Part shown: one piece after another, positions 18,694 through 27,080 of the stretch
Layout of the letters: each line of letters opens with the position of its first letter
Numbering within the stretch: position 1 is the first letter of the stretch
Assembly (NCBI GenBank): GCA_965219855.1
Contig: CBDCOR010000009.1
Coordinates: forward strand, 139,346-203,345
DNA: 64,000 nucleotides
Reading direction: 5' to 3'
Source of the DNA: CAUZIZ01 sp965219855
GTDB lineage: Bacteria > Acidobacteriota > UBA6911 > RPQK01 > JAJDTT01
The notes under the pieces: generated by a model
What the model saw: only the letters and a program-made list of their open reading frames with translations
What the model was told of the DNA's origin: nothing
Databases searched by the model: none
Translations under genes and position numbers: made by a program

Positions 18694-19647
18694 TTGGGAC
18701 AGGAAGTGCTGGGACAGACCAAGAAGAGATCACAGACGATCTGGTCTATCGGAGGAGGGAAAGGCGGGACAGGAAAGACTTTTGTTTCTGCGAGCCTAGG
18801 TCTGCTCGTTTCTGGAAACGGGACTCAAGTCACTATGATCGACGCAGATCTGGGGGCACCCAATCTCCACACCTTTCTGGGAGTACCGAAAGCGGATGTG
18901 ACGCTTGCAGATTTTGTCGACAGTGACGTTCCCCAGCTCACCGATGTAGTGACGAAGACGCCCTACCGGGGGCTGAATCTGGTGGCCGGTTCGCACGAGC
19001 GCTTGTTCATGGCCAATCTGAGCTATCTGCAGAAGCAAAAGCTCCTGAGGCATATCAAGGACCTCGATGGCGGTAGGACCATCATTGATATCGGGGGCGG
19101 CACCAACTTCAACTGTATCGATTTCTTTCCCATCTCAGACCTCCCGGTCCTGGTCGTCAACCCTGATCCAGCCTCGACTGAGAATGCCTATCAGTTTCTC
19201 CGATCGGTATGCCTCCGGGTCTTGAAGTCGAGCATCCGCCACTTCGAGATTGAAAACATGATCAAGGATGCGGCGAAATCCCGCGGGGGCGTTCCTACGA
19301 TTCCCGGCTTCTTGGACGTGGTTCGTTCCTATAACAGTGAATATGGGGACCTCCTGACCGAAGAGTTGGACCGCTTCCGGCCCTGTCTGATCGTGAACAA
19401 GTTGAGGACCGAAGACGATGCCGTTCTCGGGACATCGATGGTCCATCTTGTGAAAAAGTATTTGGGAGTGAGTATCAACTTCCTGGGCGCGGTTCCGAAC
19501 GACGACACCGTATCCTTCTCCCTGAAACGTCTGACGCCTTATGTGTTCGCCCATCCGAATTCAAAGACCACCTATGCCCTGAAAGTGATCGCGGATCGCA
19601 TGCTACTCTACGAGGCAACTGCGGGACAGAGGAGGTCGGCAAGTTGA
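18694..19647 (+). CDS. MinD/ParA-type P-loop ATPase
   Basis: 317 residues from TTG. The deviant Walker A GGGKGGTGKT lies at residues 20-29, followed by the ParA/MinD signature 'MIDADLGAPNLHTFLGV' and the Walker-B-like 'TIIDIGGGTNFN'. 'LVVNPDPAST' follows. The family uses ATP-dependent dimerisation to position other complexes at membranes, poles or nucleoids. Its partner genes here are a small membrane protein upstream and, overlapping by 4 bases, a J-domain/HTH protein downstream. No ParB or FlhF gene is adjacent, so the cargo is unknown. Confidence 0.85.
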   Translation: MGQEVLGQTKKRSQTIWSIGGGKGGTGKTFVSASLGLLVSGNGTQVTMIDADLGAPNLHTFLGVPKADVTLADFVDSDVPQLTDVVTKTPYRGLNLVAGSHERLFMANLSYLQKQKLLRHIKDLDGGRTIIDIGGGTNFNCIDFFPISDLPVLVVNPDPASTENAYQFLRSVCLRVLKSSIRHFEIENMIKDAAKSRGGVPTIPGFLDVVRSYNSEYGDLLTEELDRFRPCLIVNKLRTEDDAVLGTSMVHLVKKYLGVSINFLGAVPNDDTVSFSLKRLTPYVFAHPNSKTTYALKVIADRMLLYEATAGQRRSAS

Positions 19648-20339
19648 AGGATGCGAAAGAGCCATTGCTTTATGACCTTTTGGGTGTAGCTCGAAGTGCC
19701 AGTAAGGAAGAAATCGGACACGCTTATCGCACTGCGGCTGCCATGTACGGACCGGGGTCGTTCGCTAGCTATTCTCTACTGCGGGAAGGCGAACGAGAAG
19801 AGACGTTCGGCAAGATAGAAGAAGCGTTTCGAACCCTTAGCGATCCGGAAAAGAGGCGATCCTACAACAAGAGCATCACCGATCCGGCGCTCAAACTCGT
19901 CAAGAGGTCCAAACCGGAAGTCGAAAAGCCGACTAAAGAATCCAATCTGCTGAAGAGCATCTGGCAGAGAGTGCATCTCCCGCTCCGTGGTCGTCGAGCG
20001 GAGGATGAGGCTGAGCCCAAACCGGAGACAGTCGAGTCCCAGGAGCAATCGACACCACTGGTCGGCCAGGAATACTCACTGCCAACCGGCCAATATTTGA
20101 GGCATGTCAGGAATGCCAAGGGAATGTCCTTGAAGAGTATTTCCGAGGCGACCAAGATCGGAGTCCAATACCTTGAGGCGCTGGAGGGCGATGACTACCT
20201 GAAGCTGCCCCAGGGCTCCTACCTGACCTACATCATTGCTGCCTACGCCAAAGTGCTGGATCTGGATTCGAAATCGGTAGTCTCCGATTTCAAGGCACGC
20301 TATGCCGAGAATGGGGCTTCCACGGCCTCCTCGCAATAG
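19644..20339 (+). CDS. J-domain-like plus RodZ-type HTH protein
   Basis: 231 residues from a TTG that overlaps the ATPase stop (TTGA). Residues 7-75 look like a DnaJ J-domain (LYDLLGVARSASKEEI...AFRTLSDPEKRRSYN), but the HPD tripeptide that stimulates DnaK is not visible; GPG occurs in the expected loop. A charged linker follows. Residues 135-215 are a RodZ/HTH_25-like helix-turn-helix (GQYLRHVRNAKGMSLKSISEATKIGVQYLEALEGDDY). There is no membrane segment. It could bind DNA or cytoskeletal protein and couple to the MinD-like ATPase. Function is inferred from context only. Confidence 0.75.
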   Translation: MKDAKEPLLYDLLGVARSASKEEIGHAYRTAAAMYGPGSFASYSLLREGEREETFGKIEEAFRTLSDPEKRRSYNKSITDPALKLVKRSKPEVEKPTKESNLLKSIWQRVHLPLRGRRAEDEAEPKPETVESQEQSTPLVGQEYSLPTGQYLRHVRNAKGMSLKSISEATKIGVQYLEALEGDDYLKLPQGSYLTYIIAAYAKVLDLDSKSVVSDFKARYAENGASTASSQ

Positions 20340-20346
20340 CCTGGAG

Positions 20347-20385
20347 CTTAGGGTTCTGCGAAGTTATTCTTGCACGAACCCTTAG
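20347..20385. terminator. Hairpin at end of MinD-like operon, MITE-end derived
   Basis: CTTAGGGTTC and GAACCCTTAG arms enclose TGCGAAGTTATTCTTGCAC. It lies 7 bases after the stop of the HTH gene and just before the convergent dehydrogenase. The internal GAAGTTATTCTTG also occurs at the right end of the element at 47222-47407, so this looks like a minimal relative of that element serving as terminator. Confidence 0.5.
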
Positions 20386-20400
20386 CACTGGGACGTCCCG

Positions 20401-21549
20401 CTATTTCTGTCCGCTTGTAACGTAGCTCAGTAGCTCTTCCCGATTCATTCCCGCGATCCCGAGCTTATCAACGGTTCTTGCTGTCTGGAGGAAGTCCTTC
20501 CCCAGCGCCGCGGAGGCGAGCTTCACCAATGAGTGCATCAGCAACGCCGAGACGCCTAGCTGATCGGCCAGGGAGCCCCAGGCGGCTATCCCGTAGGGAA
20601 CATCTTCAGTGAGCCAGCGCGTATTCATGGCTCCAGGTGCGCGCAATTGGGTCAACATCTGGCTACCATTGATCGTGCTCCAAAGGTCGCCCTTAGGACC
20701 GAATCCGGCCTCGTGAAAGGCTTGGTCGACCGGAGTCAGATCCAGTCCAAGTGCTCCGCCGATCGCACGCCGCTCCGCGTCCAACGCGTAGATTACCTGG
20801 CACACCGCTGGCGTGACGCCTTCCTCGTAGAAGAAAAAATCGCCCTTTGAGTACTCGACCCGGCCGGCGTTCATCAGCACCCCTGGAGGATGGACGACCG
20901 GATTCATCGCGCTCAGTCCACACTCGAGGACGTTGGAGTAAAGCGAAACCGCGGTGCGAGATTCCGCTGATGCTCCTGTCACTGGTTGCGCCGCTCCCAG
21001 ACCGTCTACCGTGAAGATATCGGAGAGGAGCTCAGCGACTCGATTACTCTCGCCCGAGGGAAGGACTCCCACTCCCAGGGAAGCGACCACGCCCCAGATG
21101 TGGGCGGCATCAGGAGCTACCTTCCGGCAGACATAGGGGGCGGTGTCAGTCTCGGCCAGCGTCACCTGCGAATGCCCCGCCTGGTCGAGCCCCAGAATAC
21201 TGGCAACCTCGAGCGTGCCCAAGGTTCCGGGAAGAAGAACAAGAATGTGTCCTTCGCGCAGGTGGGGCCGACATGCTTCGGCAAAGGGCTTGTGGGCGTA
21301 GGCTGGTACGATCGTCAGCAACAGGTCGTTTTGAAGGCCCTCTGAGAAATCCGTCGTCAGTCGATGGATCTCAGCCTCTCCCTGTCCGGCGACCCCATCC
21401 AGCTCAATGATGCCAGAGTCGTGTATGGGGTCCAGCGTCCAGGAAAAGGAGGGGTGCTCGCAGAGCGTGACTCTGAAGCCTCGCAGGCTCAGGTTGGCGG
21501 CGGCGGCGAAGGCTGTGTTGCCGCCGCCTAGAATCGTCAAATCTCTCAT
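20401..21549 (-). CDS. NAD/NADP octopine/nopaline (opine) dehydrogenase family protein
   Basis: 382 residues. The N-terminal Rossmann motif is ILGGGNTAFAAAANLSLRG. 'LLPGTLGTLE' and the C-terminal helical domain with 'GLDLTPVDQAFHEAGFG' match the opine dehydrogenase family, which reductively condenses an amino acid with a keto acid (staphylopine- and octopine-like products) or related substrates. The start ATG 21549 has an AGAGGA Shine-Dalgarno sequence 7 bases upstream; a longer in-frame start at 21591 is less likely. No metallophore synthase is adjacent, so the product is unknown. Confidence 0.75.
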   Translation of the reverse strand: MRDLTILGGGNTAFAAAANLSLRGFRVTLCEHPSFSWTLDPIHDSGIIELDGVAGQGEAEIHRLTTDFSEGLQNDLLLTIVPAYAHKPFAEACRPHLREGHILVLLPGTLGTLEVASILGLDQAGHSQVTLAETDTAPYVCRKVAPDAAHIWGVVASLGVGVLPSGESNRVAELLSDIFTVDGLGAAQPVTGASAESRTAVSLYSNVLECGLSAMNPVVHPPGVLMNAGRVEYSKGDFFFYEEGVTPAVCQVIYALDAERRAIGGALGLDLTPVDQAFHEAGFGPKGDLWSTINGSQMLTQLRAPGAMNTRWLTEDVPYGIAAWGSLADQLGVSALLMHSLVKLASAALGKDFLQTARTVDKLGIAGMNREELLSYVTSGQK

Positions 21550-21600
21550 GATCGAATCCTCTGTGCGGAGCAGCCGATTAGGAGAAGCCATTGTAGCCCG

Positions 21601-21752
21601 TTAGCGCTTCAGCAGCCATCGAATCTCCCTCGCCCATGAATCCAGTTCCCGGATGACCATCTGGAACGGCCCGTCGTCGGAGACCTCGTACCGGAAGCGG
21701 TTGACACTCCACACAGTGCTCTCTAAGATGCCGCTACAACTAGTATGCACGC
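21601..21752 (-). other. Short open stretch, possible C-terminal remnant
   Basis: An open frame on the minus strand ending 'DSWAREIRWLLKR' stop, just upstream of the dehydrogenase and abutting IS copy 3. It has a protein-like composition but no recognisable start or family. It could be the end of a small gene cut by the IS, or chance. Confidence 0.2.
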
Positions 21753-23068
21753 CAGTAGCGTCCCAGCGTTAGTCGAATAACATCAACTGTTTATGAATGT
21801 CACTATTCTGAGTAATGTAATGCATGTCCTGAAAGGCCTGTAAAATTGGGGTTTTCTCGAAGAGCGAGACACTCAGGACCTGGAGAATTGTGTAGAGCGG
21901 CAACTCGAGATAGAGGCGCTTGCGGATGATGGCGATGAGCAGGTAGGTACTGAGGGCGATCCAGATTTGTGTTTTCACGGCATTGGGACTGGTGCCGTAA
22001 AAGGCCTTGATGCGGAGATGCTGTTTGATCCATTTGAAGAACAGTTCGATCTGCCAGCGGAGCTTGTAGAGCCGGGCAATAGTCAGAGCGGGAGAAGCAA
22101 AGTCGTTGGTGAGGAATACTAGCCGCAGGTCGGTGGTGACGTCGAAGAACTTGATGCGACGCAAAGGTTCGGGGTAGGCCTTGGCCGGATAGAAGGTGCT
22201 CAGCAGGACAGTTTGGTCGCAGATCAGTCCCGTCGTTCTGTCCACCGGGTGGGAGTAGCGGCGGCGGAACTTGAAGTTGGCCTTGGCGCGGGTCACGAAT
22301 AACGACCGGGCAGAATGGAGTCGGTACAGGCGCCCGAAATCCAGGTATCCGCGATCCATGATGTAGTAGGCACCGGGACCAGGAATCAGGTGGTCCAAGG
22401 CGTGGACATCGTGCAGTTTTCCGTCCGAGATCAGAACGAACTCGGGAATGGCGCCGTGCAGGTTGAGCAAGGTATGCAGTTTGATCGCCCCCTTGGTACG
22501 GCGGAAGCGCGCCCAGGGGAAGACCGAGAGGCACAGGTCGATGGTCGTGGAGTCCAAGGCATAGACGGTCGCGTTCAGGTCGACTCCCAGGTCCTCGTCG
22601 GTGTACAGGCGGCGCGCTTCGGCGATAAGCACTTGGGCAAACTCGGCATAGATGCGCCAGTCGCGCCTCTCGTTGGCATTGGACAGATTGTTGCGGGAGA
22701 CCGTGGAGCGAATGCCCATGTGGAAGAGCTTGGATCTCATGGCCCGTAGGCAGGCTTCGATATCGCGCAAGCTCTCGCGATAGGTCAACTGTGCAAAGGC
22801 CATGACCCGGTAATGGTCGGCACAGCGGAACGACTTGACCTTGTAGTCGCCTCCGTAGTGCTGAACAATGCGATGAAAATGATGCCAGGGAAGATGCCGC
22901 ATCACCTGAGAAAAAATCGTCGTGCCCGTGTACATGCTCGCCCTCCTTATGAACTGAAGGGCGTGAGCGTACACTCACTTTCAAGTCGGAAACACCCATT
23001 ATCTTCTCTAACATATTACTCATTAATACTTTACAGAGATTAGAAGCCCAAACGTTGGGACACTACTG
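21753..23068 (-). mobile_element. IS4-family element, copy 3, full length
   Basis: 1316 bp with the target duplication TATGCACGC (21744-21752 and 23069-23077). Ends are as in copy 1. It contains the 144 bp missing in copies 1 and 2. It landed exactly on the start codon region of the downstream gene: the duplicated TATGCACGC includes that gene's ATG. Confidence 0.95.
21769..22935 (-). CDS. IS4-family transposase, full length (copy 3)
   Basis: 388 residues from an ATG with AAGGAGGGC. It has the full DDE set: Asp in YALDSTTID, Asp in MDRGYLDF, and the Y-x2-R-x3-E-x6-K signature in YKLRWQIELFFKWIK. The N-terminus matches the DUF4372 group of IS4 transposases. It differs from copy 4 at one visible residue (LIPGPG against LIPCPG). 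It is a plausible source of active transposase for the deleted copies. Confidence 0.95.
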   Translation of the reverse strand: MYTGTTIFSQVMRHLPWHHFHRIVQHYGGDYKVKSFRCADHYRVMAFAQLTYRESLRDIEACLRAMRSKLFHMGIRSTVSRNNLSNANERRDWRIYAEFAQVLIAEARRLYTDEDLGVDLNATVYALDSTTIDLCLSVFPWARFRRTKGAIKLHTLLNLHGAIPEFVLISDGKLHDVHALDHLIPGPGAYYIMDRGYLDFGRLYRLHSARSLFVTRAKANFKFRRRYSHPVDRTTGLICDQTVLLSTFYPAKAYPEPLRRIKFFDVTTDLRLVFLTNDFASPALTIARLYKLRWQIELFFKWIKQHLRIKAFYGTSPNAVKTQIWIALSTYLLIAIIRKRLYLELPLYTILQVLSVSLFEKTPILQAFQDMHYITQNSDIHKQLMLFD

Positions 23069-23069
23069 T

Positions 23070-24182
23070 ATGCACGCAGGAAGTGAAAGTGATCTTCAGG
23101 CCGATGTTGGGAACGAAAAGTCTGCCCTGCAGGAGATCCGTGACCAGCTTGCTGCGGTTCAGTCTCGTTTGAAAGAGACTCAGGCGGGACTGGCCAGGGA
23201 CCTGAAGATGGTCGAGATGCTGGCCGGGTCGTTCGATGAGATCTCGGAGGTCCTGGACGCAGAATCGGCCTGCCGTATCCACCTTCGAGTTAACTATCTC
23301 ATTCGCAAGCTTGTCAAGGGAAGCGGTCAGGAGGAGATCCTGGAGATCTATCTGGCGGAGGTGCAGGAGAATTTGCAGCGCGGAATTCTCTTTCGAGGAA
23401 AGGAAGGTAGCTATGCTCCTTGGAAGGGATTTGGCTTCTCACCCGGACTGATTCAGGAGATCGGATCTCAGTCGCCTGGCAGTGCGATCGGGCGTGCCGG
23501 AGCCGAGAGCTGCATCTTTTACTCGGAGCAGGGCCTGACCACCGAGTTTCCCTGGCTGCGGCAGGACGTTGTACCGGCCCATGCCGCGGTTTGCATTCCG
23601 TTTGTGTTCGAGGACGAAGTCCCGCTCGTCTTCTATGGGGACGCCGAGCGCTCTTTCAGCGTCGAGCTCCTGGAGCTGTCAACCCACATTGCCACTCTGG
23701 TACTGAAAAATGATTACCTACAGGAGCTAGTGCGCCGCGGCGCTGCGGTAGACTCCGAAACCGCTGGGCCAGTTCCTGATATCGAGGAGGAGTTGGACCA
23801 GACCAGGAGCCCTGACGAAGATCTTGGCGCTCAGGCGGAGCCTGAACCCTCGGTGGAGACCTCGAACGCTGTCTCCCCCGAGGAGGAGGAGAGGCACCAC
23901 AATGATGCCCGCCGGCTGGCTCGCCTCTTGGTGTCAGAGATCCAGCTCTATAACGAGCAGGATGTCGAAGCAGGGTATGCTTCCGCGGATCTGTATGGCC
24001 AGCTGAAGGAGCAGATCAACCGCAGCCGGGAGATGTACGAAAAGAGAGCCCATCCCCTCGTCTCGTCTCAGTGTGACTACTTCCATGAGGAGGTAGTGCG
24101 GGTTCTGGCTGGCGGGGAGGACGAGCGCCTGGGAAGCAGCTACCCAGGACCGATACTTAGAGAGCATGGGAGTGCGGACTAG
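23070..24182 (+). CDS. GAF-like signalling protein, unknown function, promoter side displaced by IS
   Basis: 370 residues from the ATG inside the 9-bp target duplication. Residues 15-55 form a coiled coil. Residues 75-215 resemble a GAF-type domain ('AAVCIPFVFEDEVPLVFYGDAERSFS', 'LSTHIATLVLKN'). An acidic linker and a C-terminal helical segment follow. I cannot name the family. IS copy 3 sits directly upstream and separates the ATG from its original ribosome-binding site and promoter, so expression is probably lost or IS-driven. The final TAG is formed by the first bases of the inverted-repeat element at 24180. Confidence 0.55.
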   Translation: MHAGSESDLQADVGNEKSALQEIRDQLAAVQSRLKETQAGLARDLKMVEMLAGSFDEISEVLDAESACRIHLRVNYLIRKLVKGSGQEEILEIYLAEVQENLQRGILFRGKEGSYAPWKGFGFSPGLIQEIGSQSPGSAIGRAGAESCIFYSEQGLTTEFPWLRQDVVPAHAAVCIPFVFEDEVPLVFYGDAERSFSVELLELSTHIATLVLKNDYLQELVRRGAAVDSETAGPVPDIEEELDQTRSPDEDLGAQAEPEPSVETSNAVSPEEEERHHNDARRLARLLVSEIQLYNEQDVEAGYASADLYGQLKEQINRSREMYEKRAHPLVSSQCDYFHEEVVRVLAGGEDERLGSSYPGPILREHGSAD

Positions 24183-24344
24183 TGCCCTGTCAACCTTGAG
24201 ATTGTGGGTTATGGACGAGTCATGGTGGTCGAGGTCAAGGCGCGCGGCCGCAGTCATAGTTTGGCCTACGTCGAGGCCGCGCAACGCAGAGATCGGACAC
24301 CAGGGCCGTTCAGAACCTACAATCTCAAGGTTGACAGGGTACTA
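24180..24344. repeat. MITE-like inverted-repeat element A
   Basis: 165 bp with 31-bp terminal inverted repeats (two mismatches) starting TAGTGCCCTGTCAACC. It is possibly flanked by a TA duplication. It has no coding potential and supplies the stop codon of the preceding gene. Confidence 0.7.
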
Positions 24345-24372
24345 GGTGGCCTGGCCCCCGATTTTTCTGACC

Positions 24373-24649
24373 TAGGAGCCTGTCCGAGTAATGGTGCGGG
24401 TTGCGAGAATGGGGCTTGCGAGGCGAGATCAAGGCGGGAGGAGGAAGTCGATGTTCTGCCATCTACGACGACGACCAACGCAGAGATCGTCCGCAACCCC
24501 CATTCTCCCTTCGGGTTACAGGCGGCGTCAGCCCATCTGCTGTGTTCGGGTTCCTCGACGATGGCCGAACATCGACAGCGTTGCCCTGCCTTGCAGCTAG
24601 ACCAGCGGCGCCTGTAACGCAACCCACACCATTACTCGGACAGGCTCCA
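24373..24649. repeat. MITE-like inverted-repeat element C
   Basis: About 277 bp with terminal repeats of about 31 bp (two mismatches) starting TAGGAGCCTGTCCGAGTAAT. No gene lies within. The outer 15 bases equal the arms of the palindrome at 13411-13445. It lies 28 bp from element A. Confidence 0.72.
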
Positions 24650-24668
24650 AGCTCGACACGCCGTCCCA

Positions 24669-25851
24669 ATGATGACCCGAATCAGTACCAAGGCCTCGAA
24701 GTTCACCGAGTCCGTCATTCGGGAGATGACCCGCCTGGCGGCTCAGCACGACGCTATCAACCTGGCTCAGGGATTCCCCAATTTCCCCGCGCCTGATTTC
24801 CTCAAGGACGCTGCTTGTGAGGCGATCCAGGCCGACGTGAATCAGTACGCCATCACCTGGGGTTCACCTCGCTTCCGAGGCGCCATAGCCGAAAAATACC
24901 GCCGATTCCATGACTGGGAAGTGGATCCTGAGCGCGAAATCACGGTTGCCTGTGGAGCAACCGAATGCATGATCGCGTCGATGCTGGCTCTGGTCGATCC
25001 GGGTGAGCGGGTGCTCGTCTTTGAGCCCTTCTACGAAAACTACGGACCCGATTCGATCATCGCCAACGCTACCCCCGTCTACGCTCCTCTGGACCCTGAC
25101 AGGAACTGGGCGCTCGATGGAGATGAGTTGGAATCCATCATCCGCGGAACCCTCGACGAGGGAGGAATCCGAGCTCTCATTCTCAACTCCCCCAATAATC
25201 CTTCGGGCAAGGTTTTTTCCGAAGCGGAGCTTCTGCTGCTGGCCGACCTGGCCCAGCGCTATGACTTCCTGGTGATCACTGACGAGATCTATGAACACAT
25301 CATCTATGACGGGTCCGTGCATCACCCCATGGCCCTTTTTCCAGGAATGAAGGAGCGCACAATCACCATCAGTGCTCTTTCCAAGACCTTCAGTGTGACC
25401 GGTTGGCGAGTAGGGTATGCAATCGCTCAAGGCTCGATGACAAGCGCCATCCGGAAAATGCACGATTTTTTGACTGTAGGCGCGGCCGCACCACTTCAGG
25501 AAGCAGGAGCGACGGCCCTGGAGGTCGGATCTGATTATTACGATCGGTTGGCTAGGGAATACCAGCAGCGAAGGGATTTCATGGTTCGAGCCCTGAAGGA
25601 GTCTGGATTCCGAGTCTGGGAGCCCCTCGGGGGCCTACTACATCATGGCCGATATCTCTCCGGTCACTGACCTGGACGATGTCTCGTTTGCCGAGCAGCT
25701 GGTCAAGGAATACGGCATCGCAGTGGTGCCCGGAAGCAGCTTCTACCGCCGCCCTGAGCTGGGCCGGAATATCATAAGGTTCGCCTTCTGCAAGACTATG
25801 GATCTGCTGGAGGAGGCGTCCGAGAGGCTTCTCCGCCTGCGTGAGGAGTGA
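24669..25851 (+). pseudogene. Fold-type I (class I/II) aminotransferase with +1 frameshift
   Basis: The first frame (24669-25670) carries INLAQGFPNFP, NSPNNPSG, TDEIYEH and the PLP lysine at about 239 in SALSKTFSVTGWRVGY, then goes out of frame. The C-terminal part continues in the next frame from about 25634 ('MADISP...GRNIIRFAFCK'). A run of five G at 25629-25633 with four expected restores PLGAYYIMADISP. Intact, it would be a PLP-dependent aminotransferase of about 390 residues resembling kynurenine or methionine aminotransferases. The shift may be a real mutation or a homopolymer error. Confidence 0.87.
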
Positions 25852-25853
25852 GC

Positions 25854-25932
25854 AGTGGGCAGTGGGCAGTGGGCAGTGAGTGTTTGGTGCTTGTTGATTG
25901 AGATTTGTTTGTATCTTGTCTCTTGGGATTTA
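25854..25932. repeat. Heptanucleotide tandem repeats (GCAGTGG and TATCTTG types)
   Basis: GCAGTGG-type heptamers repeat about four times, followed after a short spacer by GATTTGTTTGTATCTTG. Related tracts occur at about 1766, 26934, 28437, 28505, 34575, 37658 and 41829. Confidence 0.75.
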
Positions 25933-25939
25933 AGTCCGC

Positions 25940-26572
25940 TCAGACCAGGCCCTCTTCCAAGCGATCCTGAATGTCCCGGAACGTCTCAAAGGGAATAAAG
26001 TCGATACCCTCAGCTTCGCAGTGACGGGCGAGATAGCTCTTGGCGAACAGAATATCCACATGAGGAAGAACCGAAATGTCGGAGATACCGTCCCCCACAA
26101 AGATCGTCTGATCACTGCCGCGGCGGGCCTGGACCAGAGTTTCCTTTTCCGAGGCCGGATCCCGATGATAGCGCCAGCCGTTCGGATCGATGTCGGCTGA
26201 GTGGGCGAAGATCGGAACCCCGAGGTGTCCGATGAACAGGGAGACGATGTCCCGCAGGCCTGAACTGAGAACGCACAAGGGAATCTCCTCTTCTTCGCAC
26301 CAGGCTACAAAGGCGGGAAAGGATGGGTCGACCCGGATCTGGCGTTGCAGGCCAAGGGCTGCTTCTTCCCAGGGCACTCTTACCGAAGCCAACTCCCCCT
26401 CAATCACCTGCGCCGGGGAGAGGTTTCCGTTTTCGAACTCCTTGAGCAGGTCGTGCCGCAACCTTGCCCCCTCACCAAACTCCTCCACCAGTAGGACGAT
26501 GGAGTCACGGTCAGTGATGGTGCCATCAAAGTCAGTATAGATCTGGATTCTACGATCGGGATTAGGCGTCAC
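25940..26572 (-). CDS. HAD-superfamily (MtnX-like) phosphatase
   Basis: 210 residues. HAD motif I is DFDGTIT (Asp14/Asp16), motif II VLSSG, and motif IV GDGISD. The size and the 'RDSIVLLVEEFG' cap region resemble the MtnX/HAD-IB group that hydrolyses small phosphorylated metabolites, such as a methionine-salvage intermediate. No other salvage gene is adjacent except the nearby aminotransferase, which could share that pathway (inference). The start is GTG without a clear Shine-Dalgarno sequence. Confidence 0.75.
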   Translation of the reverse strand: MTPNPDRRIQIYTDFDGTITDRDSIVLLVEEFGEGARLRHDLLKEFENGNLSPAQVIEGELASVRVPWEEAALGLQRQIRVDPSFPAFVAWCEEEEIPLCVLSSGLRDIVSLFIGHLGVPIFAHSADIDPNGWRYHRDPASEKETLVQARRGSDQTIFVGDGISDISVLPHVDILFAKSYLARHCEAEGIDFIPFETFRDIQDRLEEGLV

Positions 26573-26665
26573 CGAACTTGCACACGCTGGTTTGAAGGTA
26601 TCAACTGGGGGCGCTCTTGGACCTACTCAAGCCGACTCAGAAGAAGTCGCGATTGAGGCCGCGGC

Positions 26666-26908
26666 CTATCCAAATTTCTCTTTCAGTTCCTCAGGCAAAC
26701 GGAACAGCGTCAGGCACTCCTCGCACCGTAGCAGCACTAACTTCTCATTCTCCCCGAACTCGTCCTTGATCTGTCCTCTTCGTCCGGGATCGGACTCGTT
26801 GTAGTAGCTGTCAAGGGGATGATAGCGCTTCAACTTTCCATGACACGGCTTCCCTTGTTGGTCTTTCTGATTGCAGACAACCTGTCGTGGCAGCAGATCC
26901 TTGATCAA
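26666..26908 (-). CDS. Small Cys4 (zinc-ribbon-like) protein
   Basis: 80 residues with Cys12, Cys22, Cys62 and Cys65 (C-x9-C ... C-x2-C), a spacing that could bind one zinc. The protein is charged and soluble. The TTG start has a GGAGG sequence 8 bases upstream, which supports it. No family recognised. It lies upstream of the HAD gene in the same direction with about 93 bases between. Confidence 0.6.
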   Translation of the reverse strand: MIKDLLPRQVVCNQKDQQGKPCHGKLKRYHPLDSYYNESDPGRRGQIKDEFGENEKLVLLRCEECLTLFRLPEELKEKFG

Positions 26909-26929
26909 CGGGTCGACCTCCGTTCTTGA

Positions 26930-26975
26930 ATCAGTGAGCAGTGAGCAGTGAGTCAGTGAACAGTGATCAGTGAGC
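26930..26975. repeat. Heptanucleotide tandem repeats (GTGAGCA type)
   Basis: AGTGAGCAGTGAGCAGTGAG followed by variants GTCAGTGAACAGTGATCAGT. The same class is found before ileS and after IS copy 4. The rest of 26909-27080 shows no gene. Confidence 0.75.
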
Positions 26976-27080
26976 TAGTCGGATCGGCTCCCATTAATTT
27001 TTCAGCGATGACTTGTCGGCTCACGAATGACAACCGAAAATTGACGTAACTCATATCAGCCATAATCTTATACCCAAAGC

